Source: an uncultured Clostridia bacterium (GTDB lineage: Bacteria; Bacillota; Clostridia; TANB77; CAG-508). From it: a DNA stretch of 32,082 nucleotides. Each line of letters starts with the position of its first letter. Within the stretch, counting starts at the first letter, position 1. The translations under genes and the position numbers were made by a program. Below, piece by piece: positions 13,601-19,871 of this stretch. The DNA lies in NCBI GenBank assembly GCA_947628215.1, contig CANQYZ010000019.1:1-32082 (forward strand). The letters are read 5' to 3'. Under the pieces are notes generated by a model. It was not told the origin of the DNA. It saw only the letters and a program-made list of their open reading frames with translations, and ran no database searches.

Positions 13601-16600
13601 GCTTATCAGCCAAAACATAAATGTAGTTACAGAAAATGATGTATACAATGAATTAATTAAAGATAAATTACCAAAAGAAACTACCTTAATGAGATGGATA
13701 TATGCATATAATTACATACATCGTTGGTATTCATTTGATATAGATGGTTTAAAAATGAGCGATGTATTGATGTTTAAAGGAAACTTGTTAAATAAACCAT
13801 CAACTATTGATGATATATCAAATGATGTTATAAGTGGTAATATAGCAACAGATAAAACAGGAGATTTTTATAAAGATAAAATAGCAAAATATACTGGTCA
13901 AAATACAGTATTTGCATTTATAAAATACTATGTATCAAAATATACTAAAGATAAGAATATAGACACATGGTATAGAGATAATGTTCCAGGTGTTGTAGTT
14001 GAAGCAGAATGTACAAATAAAAAAGTAGAATACTCTTTATGGCATAACTTAAGTATAAATGAAGGAAAATATAGTAAATATATACTTGTACTTTTAACAC
14101 TTCCAGATGATGCTGCATACATAATATCAAATCCAACATCTATATTATTTGGATCTCAAAGAACTTACGTACAAAATCCTAAAGATCCAGTACAAAGAGC
14201 AAAATTACAAGCATTAGCAGAAGGATTTGGAGTAAATGTATCAAAATTCTTCTCAACAATATCTACATTTGCATCTATTGACAGTATGAATAAGATGAGT
14301 ACAGTACATATGGATACATTATTCACTTATGTAGATGATGGTACAAATTCAAGAAAAGTGCAAAAAGCTTTAACAACACAAGAACCATTCCATAAGAACT
14401 TCTGTGAAGTATTAAATGACTGGACAATATTAAAAGGAGCTGGAGCATATTCTGGAGGCGGAAGTGTATACTTTGTTTATGAAGATGCATTACGTGCATA
14501 TTCAGTATGGACTCACGAAAATGCTCACTTAGGAGCTTTCCAAGGATTGCTATGGGGTATAACAAGAGGCGGAATACTAAATGAAGATATGCCAGATGGT
14601 AATATAACTCAAGGCTCAGGAGATGGCGGAATTAACTTTAACTTAACTTATGATTATGACAAAAATGCCTTAGTAACTACAAACTTAACAACAGAAAGAA
14701 TAGACACTCCTGATAAAATGAAAGATTTTTATAGTAAATTAGTTGATACAAATGATTTCTTAGATTATGTTGAAGCAAAAGCTTTCTTAAAATTAAGTGC
14801 TGATGAACAATCTAAGCTATGCTTACAAGTATCTTATCCAAATGGATCTGATGCTACAGGTGGAAGCACAACAAAAGTAGAAAAGATAAGTAAAGAAGCA
14901 ATAGAAAACATGCATTTAAATGATGTACATGATTTATGGACTAATAAATTACTTATGATGCCTGGCGTATCATCAAGAAGCTTCTCACCAAGCTTATATG
15001 GTGGAGATTCAATTTATACAAGACACTGGTATCAACCACATAATGATACAGGAAGACCTGATTCATATAGCTTAAAATGGTTAGCGTTTGAATTAATTGC
15101 AACAGGTGGATATGATAAAGGATATAGATATTGGTACGGTAGTAACGGTGGAACAATTAAAAATGACTTAGAAGCATTAAGAGCTATTACTAATGACAAA
15201 GACATTACATTTGAAAAGTATAAACAAGATAGATACGCAAAAATGGAAGCTAACTGGAAGAATATGAAATTCTTTGATGCAGATAAAGTAGTGGATGAAT
15301 ATGTAGAAGCACTTAAAAAAGATGCTACTGAAAATAATAATAGCCTTACAAACAGTACTGCTGTTAAGAGAAAATACTATTATATGATAAAACAAGGAAC
15401 AGACGATTTTAACAAAGAAGTATTTAACTATGCTCCTGAAAAAATAGAATTAGAACAAAATGTTTCTAAAGCAGAAGAATTTATAAACTTATGTAGATTA
15501 AAACCAAATAGTACAATATACTTAGAAAGCGATATAGACTTATCTGAATATTCTACAGGAAGTGCAATAGTAACAAATTCATTTACAGGTACTATAGAAG
15601 GTAGAAACCATAAAATAACAGGACTAAAAGTACCATTATTTGCTTCACTTTCAGGTGCTACAGTAAAAAATCTGGAAATAGAAAATCCAACAGTAATTGT
15701 AAAAGCTTCAGAAGTTGGTTCACTTGCTAAGACAATTACAGGAACTACTTTAAATGATATCGTTGTTAGAAATGCTCTAATGAGTTCTAAAAATAATAGA
15801 CATATTGGTTCATTAGTAGGATCAGCATATAAATCAGAAATTAAAGATTGTCATGCTGAGAATGTCAATGTATTTGGTGCTAATAGAAGTGGAACTTTAA
15901 TCGGATATATAGAAAATACTACAGTAGAAGAATGTAGTGGAAATGGTGTTGTAACAGTTACAGGAAATGCTTCAGGAGTATTCATTGGTCAGGCAAATTA
16001 TTCTACTATTAAAAATTGCTATGCAATAGGAAGTATAAGTGCTGCAACTAAAGTAGACTATATTGGAGGACTTTCTGGATGGATAGAAAATTCTACAATT
16101 CATAATAATATTGTAAAAGCATCTATTTATACAGGTAACGGAAACGCAGGAGTATTTAGTGGAACAATTAGAGATAAATTTGATGTACAAAATAACGTCG
16201 CTATAGCAAATGGATTTTCAGATAGTGTGATTGGATTATTTGATAATAATGCGAGTGCTGGATCTATAAATGGTAGCGAAACATTTAAGAATAACTATGA
16301 AATAGCAAATGGACATAATGGAAAAACAAGTAGTTCAAGAGGAATACATGATAATAAAGTTAAAGCTATGGAGATAACTGGTTTAACTAAAGAATTTATA
16401 AAAGAGACATTAGGATGGGATGAAGAAATATGGAATTTAGATACTTTAGTTTCAGGTGAACTTCCAACTTTAAAGAATCATGATCCAAATTATGTAGAAC
16501 CAGAAAATATAATGCATTATAGTTTGATGAGTATTCCAGAACTAAATTACGAAGAGCCTTATGAAGATAATAGTAATGAATCAAACATAGAAAATGAAGT

Positions 16601-16838
16601 AGTAAGTACTACTGATAATACAGATAATGCTAATAGTACTAATAATGAAAACGTTACAGACGAAAATGTAGTAAATAATACTGAAAATAAGCAAACAAAT
16701 TCAGTTACAAATGAATCAGAAAAAGAAGAGAAAAAAGAACAAAATGAGACTCAAAATGAACTTACAAATAATATTACAACAAAGCAAAATGAAATTGAAG
16801 AAAACTTACCAGAAGAAAATATAGAGACAACGGAATAA
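1689..16838 (+). CDS. Giant (5049 aa) membrane-anchored surface protein with cohesin-like, dockerin-like, Ig-like array and M26-type zinc metalloprotease domains
   Basis: ATG at 1689 is preferred over the in-frame ATG at 1680 because AGGA (1677-1680) sits 8 nt upstream. Signal peptide 1-26. Residues 27-155 resemble a cohesin (HPGDEFTV, then LSYDKDVF). Hydrophobic helices at 186-210 and 220-237 flank a short basic loop (MNKKGK). Residues 244-298 hold two dockerin-type calcium loops (DVNKDGK). A Ser-rich linker (about 299-352) leads to about 16 two-part Ig-like modules of about 208 residues (353-3680). From about 3800 to 4590 the sequence matches M26 (IgA1 protease/Zmp) peptidases: LMPFFDAKYLV, GAYSGGGSVYF, then HENAH at 4276-4280 and Glu4299 as likely third zinc ligand. 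A GLUG/M26_N-like beta-helix spans about 4598-4850, followed by an Asn/Glu/Thr-rich tail. No LPXTG motif is seen, so anchoring is probably by the N-terminal hairpin. Substrate unknown; M26 relatives cut immunoglobulins or mucins. Confidence 0.9.
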   Translation: MGKKKISIFIITFVILVMNALICYAADEVKIEVEKTELHPGDEFTVSVGLNSTETSLYAYTAKLSYDKDVFDVIKEDNFEEKENWSDISYNSQNNKFALINKSGELTNQFLNIKFKVKQDAKPGNTNITVNSASASNGTNKISLIGSTKTVSVIKDGLKEGESLPVIEESKEEKEEDISKEVKKEFPWIGFILIVVCIVLAFILTRIILFSAMNKKGKAVVSTILIALIVILLIIAFKNIFKKDTDVNKDGKVTYEDTNELVEYILDIRKQGNNDLTILDVNKDGKVDINDVGTTVKDAKDEEYKVDIDKSSKTSSSKNSTSSSSSNKSSNSNSKKLSNNKENKDDVKYNSKVSDVDVNNYTPKKGAKITLDLFINVTPYTKVKEVKIAGKYYKVSRINAIDNPVKVAALETMNIAAENNHYQVTIVAPNKAGVQDIVVTDVKLDNNVEVKTNYKVKIDVLKDKPEVKDFKINDKKSVPEISFNFEDPDGALKNGKFVIKDEDGNIVFESNKIEKGQNTFKAELVDGKTYHYDFEVDYDLDHNYFSKAEADDFLTREDFIDELFTGSNGNLEFTAKYGFTNKDMKLKSEVSSDDELVLSFENGEDSYYDVKSVVIDGVEYEVEKKDGKYVVKVENKGIKGQNNSLTVDQVKLQNGYVENVNKKLNYFYLKDAPTVKDFNAFLEENILHISMDTVDEDEAITRVLIKVKDKSGKVIKTETLEKNENGNYSKDINLDASGTYTLEAEIYYDVGNGESKLTQKYNKEIKTPIIAKFVKEECKVKEYVKRNELVEVTYKIYDNTDEDVKYIIVNSVKLEAEKLDNDTYKVKFNVPKERTENGIFNIKATAICYEEEEVQDTIELSCEILKSELSIEDLLVDDSEYKESKNIKLHFEVKDEEDTFLSGTIVITDIDTGSKREINITEDEDGNVVQTYEIGGLEKFTTYAISINAKYDLDNDRENGKNENSKTFINHEFIIEGEYDLKISDLNYEITDDGKLKITFTSSNDSKHSIEEVEVGFNGTKHEYKVNKNENTYIVEIPLEEFGKERTVVTLEEIILDNLKPFNRENNNELFENLKSIVIFKNKPTAEINEVTVNEEQSEIKVKGISITDDDNTISKKYAVLKLNGEVVDKIELTDSTEVTFTSKENEIFKAGKYEVEILASYDTVDGKIHNEEKISEEKKEVEVNIVASITSASEKIYAEKGSSVEISFNIKSNTDKEITDIKLNTDKVNFRKGENGNYIVSVIAKEQSGLNSYKVTEVRYDTTVKIENSKEALVYVLKDVPTISDTKFDDINDPHSYTFTFNDTENTLIGEAYVNINYKNGASSNKETIQVNKSNKIDLPNLTDNNPATLSFEGTYDRDDDTSNGVNQYEISKLFEDIELKVIKYEISINNIEVKEVNQEENTVTITFEAENDTEYDISEVKYGDNFYNVTKNGDKYEVTIPYYRVDENKVELSIEKVKVSNGKVVDLLKPVKFTILKKVPSAKFKSAVKENENIKATFEITDEDETIPVGGIVKAELRNENGNVVDYKFITKNEKEVTFENVKAGNYNINLIADYDVIDGEEHKDVVLATSEKVVVPIIAKIEKSQFKKYPNKNENMTVTYTIKTNTDKEITDLYVNNVKEEAIELDDDIYSIQYTAPSVNGKAEIRANKVYFDEEEVNIDEKNDEIDVLRARPYYLNEKEDDFEIIENYDDKTVTVKFTVKDPDGATLVGKENDGYVTFGYGKFKDKNDNGKPTYKIGEKSEITFTNVEEGVYMLHIYAPSFDLDSDKTDKFNHYENAEDGGRTIIRCVAFLKKPSEVNLHNIFVKTDNKEKTRYLNKNEKFKITFEADTILANADVTTSECYPEYIRIKDENKTEEERTYKVAKSGNKYVTEESFEGYAEKGIKEIEIESVILNNKEVIPMKNEILKIDVLKEIPEILDFKVDTESEVPKATFNLNDKDSAVVGGKIIVKDKDKGKIIKEIELTEADGKIVDEYDLDLDLFEQYELTLQIKYDLDSNTIAGNENDGTLEKVIDNVEITRPYNLQIKDLKLKEVDEINGKIILEFISTNASKHHISSVKLEDSDESFDVVYDEESNKYTLELLYTGGEREIVTIKEVTLDNERQDIVTLEEKASIVIFKDAPKAQSVTATYASQEKSINVGFTIKDNDNTVSKAYAKLISPNGEETVNEVTLKGKVGETKFDNIEKAGTYKVEILADFDRADGKEHIKEELEKENNISDEVVVDIKVNSITTKKLSNKFPEKDEILEITYDIEDNTDEKITAIEYESSHITNTVEEIDGNYKAVLGKEFTSSSGVRTLEVKRIHYGEKIVDVTHNGDKIDILKSKIKFNEETFKSVEDLAKSNIAFSFEIINPDNATLNGTATVGENVQEFSNDKNTLLFNVEKNKQLELIINIKYDRDTNQLEEDKENHIETLTVKKEFSLIEDVKFDLDNIFTSKFDPATGIETKTQYFNKGEGFRVGFKPITNLELKVTHATINGTKYEVTERENEEELGNLDGYYVQVNAPDNEKGVKELAIESVTLSDGRDITFENKKIQYEILKDKPKINSFNISNDGTKATITLDVSDPDEALTDKARVIITDETEDEENKVKFNQKFTSGLNTFEFTANLNKEYLVKVINGYDLDSNKLNKDDENLNEHEDEYTKQSLMIGDRAKFAAVHVSIPSIVTDKDENVVLTFENAYQSIYDVEEATINGKPYTVEKENNVYKVVLKKNEQKGDHIIKFESVKLSNDFTFDVNRNLKYLYENEKPVAENIKIEEHRTENKVKVTFELKDKDNATQKLYARLLNSTDTTLEEVPIENNATEAEFSLPKAYKYSVDIVVDYDKGNGTSYKNIVIGNNVHEVGPVVTIESCNPESKFVQKNGEVNLVYKINTNIDEDVRLFRINGSTYDVDRIDDNTYKVLYDKIGDQGGTLDLEVQQIKFTKTMYELKPVYKSSVEVLKNKPEVSYLEAEKNENEKIDISLKMIDDDSSITDKNVDIKILDSNNSEVYKEDKINLDENGIYNKTIENLQFDTEYKVEVFADYDLDGSVSGNNNEHTDMKLSEKSFNVTNNVNYNFKFDNFSPEYEWIGAIAYPGSPLSLKFTSTNDSEYKVQSIVLNGEGYNVKLNNEKTGEYLITDFIPKDKYGIHTVKAEKVILSNGKSFDISENNESVEYEVIGDYAKAIVLSMEEDTERGKLHITFKIKDDYDAIKEGKKVKISIYSSDAKEPYDSVEVNEDDTEVDLNTPLTAKYIIKFTADSEISKLMPILNEENKLLTTQELEASQSTVITEVTPDTYYPAKGSIFGVNYKILTLSDKKVIALTINGERCAADDNGNNIYKSYVAANNEAGLMKFETSTVEFEDGSTDEFKASGEVEVIKEVPTITDFERVDNIEGKSTKLTFNVEDTDNLIRDGGKFQGSINGKKIDLKVGQNTMEFNDLIPNTNIAFNITGTYDLDTDMFNNKVDKDQNNYVNNNIFTVQFLFSDNNGLYKVTGLEAQKDNKKNTYFEKDDEVRLKFNFMWVDDTYVEKAKVNGKTYDVYKNEDDYIVVLDKFTETGKHDLKLESIKLSNGKEIPLENYVVSIETLKDKPTMSKLTYDDTENEVSLNITISDEDKAIKTNEKLNIEVLNEKNKNVYTGDLEVGENTVKFSKDESDRYSIKIKASYDRDSNEIEQNKNEVEDDVIVSENININERKYELKDIKDITVYEFKEDGSVGKADTIKISKIDSNIENYLVKVDMESLPTYYGKIEDYKQDNGKLVLILNGENIITYNGESANEKCEVVYGSVDGDTATKENQYSANNNNVKDNIYIPDYDRIKTLGEFTEEKLTLYHNLNKLMPFFDAKYLVRDGEKFDKNHKLNQKTIKDVIAVDKNGNAQIVVTTDNYKDITSIKVIFSDDELENYDVKFNEFHNGITSYIIPELGIEYNYNNYVMKADARVIKTLKDSISKFNYVTDLDVLTKDSDSRIYREYYDDTVSKTELDDFITKVLISQNINVVTENDVYNELIKDKLPKETTLMRWIYAYNYIHRWYSFDIDGLKMSDVLMFKGNLLNKPSTIDDISNDVISGNIATDKTGDFYKDKIAKYTGQNTVFAFIKYYVSKYTKDKNIDTWYRDNVPGVVVEAECTNKKVEYSLWHNLSINEGKYSKYILVLLTLPDDAAYIISNPTSILFGSQRTYVQNPKDPVQRAKLQALAEGFGVNVSKFFSTISTFASIDSMNKMSTVHMDTLFTYVDDGTNSRKVQKALTTQEPFHKNFCEVLNDWTILKGAGAYSGGGSVYFVYEDALRAYSVWTHENAHLGAFQGLLWGITRGGILNEDMPDGNITQGSGDGGINFNLTYDYDKNALVTTNLTTERIDTPDKMKDFYSKLVDTNDFLDYVEAKAFLKLSADEQSKLCLQVSYPNGSDATGGSTTKVEKISKEAIENMHLNDVHDLWTNKLLMMPGVSSRSFSPSLYGGDSIYTRHWYQPHNDTGRPDSYSLKWLAFELIATGGYDKGYRYWYGSNGGTIKNDLEALRAITNDKDITFEKYKQDRYAKMEANWKNMKFFDADKVVDEYVEALKKDATENNNSLTNSTAVKRKYYYMIKQGTDDFNKEVFNYAPEKIELEQNVSKAEEFINLCRLKPNSTIYLESDIDLSEYSTGSAIVTNSFTGTIEGRNHKITGLKVPLFASLSGATVKNLEIENPTVIVKASEVGSLAKTITGTTLNDIVVRNALMSSKNNRHIGSLVGSAYKSEIKDCHAENVNVFGANRSGTLIGYIENTTVEECSGNGVVTVTGNASGVFIGQANYSTIKNCYAIGSISAATKVDYIGGLSGWIENSTIHNNIVKASIYTGNGNAGVFSGTIRDKFDVQNNVAIANGFSDSVIGLFDNNASAGSINGSETFKNNYEIANGHNGKTSSSRGIHDNKVKAMEITGLTKEFIKETLGWDEEIWNLDTLVSGELPTLKNHDPNYVEPENIMHYSLMSIPELNYEEPYEDNSNESNIENEVVSTTDNTDNANSTNNENVTDENVVNNTENKQTNSVTNESEKEEKKEQNETQNELTNNITTKQNEIEENLPEENIETTE
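2745..12728 (+). repeat. About 16 tandem two-part Ig-like modules inside the giant gene
   Basis: This coding repeat alternates two domain types of about 100 residues. Type A has a pattern like VNGxxYxV, then a strand ending in VLKDKP, ILKDKP or VLKEIP. Type B begins with an xxDxDxA motif (DPDGA, DEDET, DKDNA) and ends in YDLD, YDRD or YDV. I count 16 A/B pairs, averaging 208 residues. Copies are strongly diverged at the DNA level, so this is an old expansion. The lengths and the Asp/Glu-rich loops suggest an extended, possibly calcium-stiffened stalk; that is inference. Confidence 0.8.
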
Positions 16839-16850
16839 AAGAATAAAGAA

Positions 16851-16892
16851 AAAGATGATGCTTTACAAAAATAAAAAGTATCATCTTTTTTT
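16851..16892 (+). terminator. Rho-independent terminator of the giant gene
   Basis: The arms 16851-16862 and 16877-16888 pair (AAAGATGATGCT with AGTATCATCTTT, one G-U pair) around a 14-nt loop, followed by a run of T. It begins 13 nt after the stop codon. Confidence 0.85.
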
Positions 16893-16910
16893 GTGCTTCT
16901 TTAAAATATA

Positions 16911-16949
16911 AAAAAGACAATGTAAAAATCACTATTACATTGCCTTTTA
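16911..16949 (-). terminator. Rho-independent terminator of the DUF2442 gene
   Basis: On the minus strand, arms at 16948-16935 and 16925-16912 pair over about 14 bp (AAAAGGCAATGTAA with TTACATTGTCTTTT, one mismatch or wobble) around a 9-nt loop. The stem ends in T residues. It lies just after the stop codon of the convergent small gene. Confidence 0.8.
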
Positions 16950-16953
16950 TAAG

Positions 16954-17220
16954 TTAAATTGGTTTACTACATTCATATAAGTGTTCTGGTGCTAAATCTA
17001 CTTCATCATTCCATGCGACACTACCACATTCTACTTTAGCTTGTAAAAATAAAGATAAATTTTTTAGTGGAGCAAATATTGGCTTTTCTAGTAGAGGTTT
17101 AGCATCATAAACCTTTTTCTCTCCAGTAATAAATGTAAGTGTTAAAGTATAATCTTTGTTTGCTACTACTGAAGTTACGACCCATTCAGGTGAATCTTTT
17201 TTAGAATTAATCTTATCCAT
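16954..17220 (-). CDS. DUF2442 domain-containing protein
   Basis: A small 88-residue protein spanning nearly the whole length of the DUF2442 family. The family pattern is visible: a strand with YTLTLTFITGEKKVYDAKPL, then KPIFAPL, a Phe-containing helix, and the ending VAWNDEVDLAPEHLY. AGGAG about 9 nt upstream (17229-17236 region) supports this start. No signal peptide or membrane helix is present, so it is cytoplasmic. The molecular function of DUF2442 is not established. Some family members sit beside DUF4160 genes in toxin-antitoxin-like pairs, but no such partner is here. It is convergent with the giant gene and divergent from gene A, so it appears to be an independent single-gene unit. 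An AT-rich stretch with a -10-like TATAAT on the minus strand (17258-17253) may be its promoter. Confidence 0.85.
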   Translation of the reverse strand: MDKINSKKDSPEWVVTSVVANKDYTLTLTFITGEKKVYDAKPLLEKPIFAPLKNLSLFLQAKVECGSVAWNDEVDLAPEHLYECSKPI

Positions 17221-17485
17221 AGATATTACTCCTTTAAAAAGAAAGTTATGAAATTATAGTAGCATAAAAATATTAAAAAAATCTAGGTTTTAGCTTAAAA
17301 ATTGTAGATAATGGAAAATAATTCTAAGAAAACTATAAAATTTAAGTAAGATTTTTTTTGTACTTCGGAATTATATTTTTTTGAAGTTTTATAATAAATA
17401 TTGAAAGAAAAATTTTTTATATGTAAAATTGTAATTGATGATATTAAAAAGTAAAACAAAAAATATGAAAATGTAACAAACACTA

Positions 17486-17572
17486 TAATCCGTAGCACTC
17501 TAAAGCACTTGCACCAAATGGGCTAAAAATGGCGATTTTTTAGTTTGACTTTAATTCCGTAGGCTATACAAT
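17486..17572 (+). promoter_or_regulatory. Promoter region of surface gene A with a direct repeat
   Basis: This lies in the gene-free stretch 17221-17627. TTGACT (17545-17550), a 16-nt spacer and TACAAT (17567-17572) form a candidate promoter. An imperfect direct repeat, TAATCCGTAGC (17486-17496) and TAATTCCGTAGGC (17552-17564), is present; the second copy fills the spacer between -35 and -10, as an operator could. Between them CTAAAAAT and ATTTTTTAG around GGCG form a weak AT-only hairpin. I could not match the leader to a known riboswitch. The rest of the stretch is plain AT-rich DNA. Confidence 0.4.
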
Positions 17573-17627
17573 ATAAAGTATAAAGGTATAATTGGCGTGT
17601 ATTGTAAATGAAGGAGAAGGAGAAACG

Positions 17628-19871
17628 ATGTCTAAATTAAGAGATAAAATAATTGTTTTATTATTAGTTATAACATTAATAGTCTTACAATTTTCGACTA
17701 TTGCGTCTGCTGTTAATTCTGATGTTCAGACAGCGTGGAACTCAGAGACAGGACAAACAGCAACCTTCGGTATTACATTTAAACAGCCAGATAACAACTA
17801 CTATAAAATAACATATAGTGAAGGTGGTAGTGAAAGTAAGTCAAGAGCTGTTTATAGAACTTATTACAGTACAGACAATGGAAATACAAAAGATTATAGT
17901 CAAAATATTTTTTGTTTAGATATAGATGGAAAGTTTCCAAAAGAATCAAGTACAGATAATATAGTAAATGATGAGAATTCTACAGTAGAGTATAAGAGCA
18001 AAGAAGAGGTTACATCAAATACTCAGACTATAAATCTAACAAACAGTCAAAATTTAGATAATACTAAAATAAAAAAGATTTTAGCAATATTAAATAAAGG
18101 ATATGATTATAATACTTTTAAAAATGAAAGTAATTCAGAGTTTGCTGCGTGGCTTGATACTTTAATAGATAAATATGATCCTTCAGATGATAAACCATCA
18201 GGAAACGAATTAATAGAAGATAAAGTAATAACAAAAGAAAAAGTATTTATATTAGAACAAGTAGCAATATGGGAGATTACAAATAATTTTACTGTTGGAA
18301 ATAACTTATTTGTAATGTCAACAAATCCCAATGGATTAAATGATAATAAATGGAATGCTGAACCAAAAGAAAACCAAAGATTAATGGAAAAAGTAGTTTT
18401 AGATTATTTCAGAGAAATAGGAAATAATGCTGAACAAAATGGAGTACAAAATGTAAAAGCTACTTTTGATAAAGGTTCAAATCAAGAAAAAACTACAACA
18501 TATACAAATGATGGATATGTGTATGTTGGACCATTTAAAATAAATAATTCAACAAGTATTACAGAAGTAGAAGTTTATGGAGTAAAAAATGCGACAGAGA
18601 CAGAAGGACAACCTACTGAGACTAAAATAGATAATAATAGTGTAGAGTTTTATAAAGACACAGAAGGAAAACAAAAAATAACAAATATACAAAATGTAGG
18701 AACTACAAATTTTTATATAAAAGTACCAGAAGCACAGACTACAAATAATGATAGTATAAAAATAAAAATAAAATCAAAAATTAAGAAAATGACTTTATGG
18801 ACTAATGAAGAAGATGGAAGTGGCGTACTTAATCATCAACCACTTATAAGTGTTACTACAGAAGATTCAATAGATGAAGATACAGCAAATTTAGATAAAA
18901 CTAAATATGATGTAGCACTTAGAAAATATATAACAAAAATAAACGGAGTAGCAATTGCAGATAGTAAAGATTCTGAAAATTCAAGAGAACCAACAGTTAC
19001 AAAATCACAATCTACAGATAAGTTTAATAAAGAAGATTATCAATATAAACACAAAAAAGACCCATATAAAGTACATATTGGAGATAAAGTAACTTATACA
19101 ATTCAACTTTATAATGAATGTAACCATAAGGTTATAATAAAAGGAATAAAAGATTATCTTCCAACAGGTCTTGACCTTTATAAAGAAAGTAACGACTCAG
19201 AAAATGCTTGGACACAAGGAACTGATAATACAAATGGAAAAAAATTCGCAGTACTTACAAAAGATATTACAATAGATGCAACAACTACTGAAAAGCAAGA
19301 AATACAAAGTCAAAAAGTTGAGATAACATGCGTAGTAACGGATGACGTAAAAGCATCAGACATATTAACAAATGTTGCAGAAATTGTAAGTGTAACAGAT
19401 GAAAAAGGTACTATACTTACAAAAGAAAATCATAGAGAAGATGATTCAACCGGAGATAATCTATCTGATACTAATAGAAGCTGTCCTTCTGATTATAAAG
19501 GAAATTCTGGTGAAGAAAATTTAGCACAAAAAGATCATTATTACTATGGCGAAGAAGATGATGATGATTTTGAAAAATTATTAGTTGAAATAGAAGGTAA
19601 ATATGGCATAACATTGCTTAAGACTGATAGAAATGGAAATACAATAAAATCAAGCGAAGCAACATTTAAAATTACAAAGAAGAAAATAGAACAAAATACA
19701 TCTAAAGAACAAGAGAAAGTAAATGAAGCTCAAACTCAAAATAGCACAGAAGAATCTGAAACAGAAGAAAAATCAAAAAGTGGAAGTGTAAAAGTAGATG
19801 CAACTTATGGAGATGTAGTTGAAAATCCAGATGGTACTGTAACAGAAACAAAGAATACTGTATCTCGGTAA
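17628..19871 (+). CDS. Surface gene A, 5' part: thioester-domain adhesin truncated by a frameshift
   Basis: ATG at 17628 follows the doubled site AAGGAGAAGGAG and aligns with the start of paralogue B (both MSKLRDKI), so the upstream in-frame TTG at 17592 is not used. The reading frame gives 747 residues before TAA. Signal peptide 1-28 (ending ASA). The N-terminal domain has Cys96 in FCLDIDGKFP and Gln211 in EQVAIWEIT, the residue pair that forms the internal thioester in TED/TQXA adhesins. A DUF11/fimbrial-type domain follows (about 426-590; Lys in ALRKYI, Asn in TNVAEI). A SpaA-type domain then starts near 658 (Lys665 in LLKTD) and is cut mid-domain at the stop. It contains a Gln/Glu/Ser-rich insertion absent from B and C. 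As written the product lacks its anchor and would be secreted and lost. Restoring one base fuses it to the following segment. Confidence 0.8.
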   Translation: MSKLRDKIIVLLLVITLIVLQFSTIASAVNSDVQTAWNSETGQTATFGITFKQPDNNYYKITYSEGGSESKSRAVYRTYYSTDNGNTKDYSQNIFCLDIDGKFPKESSTDNIVNDENSTVEYKSKEEVTSNTQTINLTNSQNLDNTKIKKILAILNKGYDYNTFKNESNSEFAAWLDTLIDKYDPSDDKPSGNELIEDKVITKEKVFILEQVAIWEITNNFTVGNNLFVMSTNPNGLNDNKWNAEPKENQRLMEKVVLDYFREIGNNAEQNGVQNVKATFDKGSNQEKTTTYTNDGYVYVGPFKINNSTSITEVEVYGVKNATETEGQPTETKIDNNSVEFYKDTEGKQKITNIQNVGTTNFYIKVPEAQTTNNDSIKIKIKSKIKKMTLWTNEEDGSGVLNHQPLISVTTEDSIDEDTANLDKTKYDVALRKYITKINGVAIADSKDSENSREPTVTKSQSTDKFNKEDYQYKHKKDPYKVHIGDKVTYTIQLYNECNHKVIIKGIKDYLPTGLDLYKESNDSENAWTQGTDNTNGKKFAVLTKDITIDATTTEKQEIQSQKVEITCVVTDDVKASDILTNVAEIVSVTDEKGTILTKENHREDDSTGDNLSDTNRSCPSDYKGNSGEENLAQKDHYYYGEEDDDDFEKLLVEIEGKYGITLLKTDRNGNTIKSSEATFKITKKKIEQNTSKEQEKVNEAQTQNSTEESETEEKSKSGSVKVDATYGDVVENPDGTVTETKNTVSR
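19863..19871 (+). other. Apparent one-base insertion (frameshift) in gene A
   Basis: The frame reads GTA TCT CGG TAA. Removing one C at 19864 or 19866 gives TCT GGT AAA TTA (SGKL), matching the turn found at the same place in paralogous SpaA domains (SGRA, GGKV, NGKL, NGRI). The shifted frame then stays open without a stop to 22926. CGG is an unusual Arg codon in this AGA-dominated DNA. It may be a true mutation or a sequencing or assembly error. Confidence 0.85.

Noticed and set aside
16600..16838. LPXTG-type signal at the C-terminus of the giant protein
   Set aside because: The tail is Asn/Glu/Thr-rich with LPEEN near the end. It has no LPXTG, no hydrophobic helix and no basic tail.
17295..17498. 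67-codon minus-strand frame upstream of gene A
   Set aside because: It is a Phe/Ile/Tyr-rich sequence expected by chance in AT-rich DNA. It overlaps the gene A regulatory region and has no convincing ribosome-binding site or family resemblance.
17480..17627. Possible c-di-GMP or other riboswitch before gene A
   Set aside because: The fragment AAAGCACTTGCAC recalled parts of c-di-GMP-I aptamers, but the conserved GACGCAAAGC core and the paired helices are missing.
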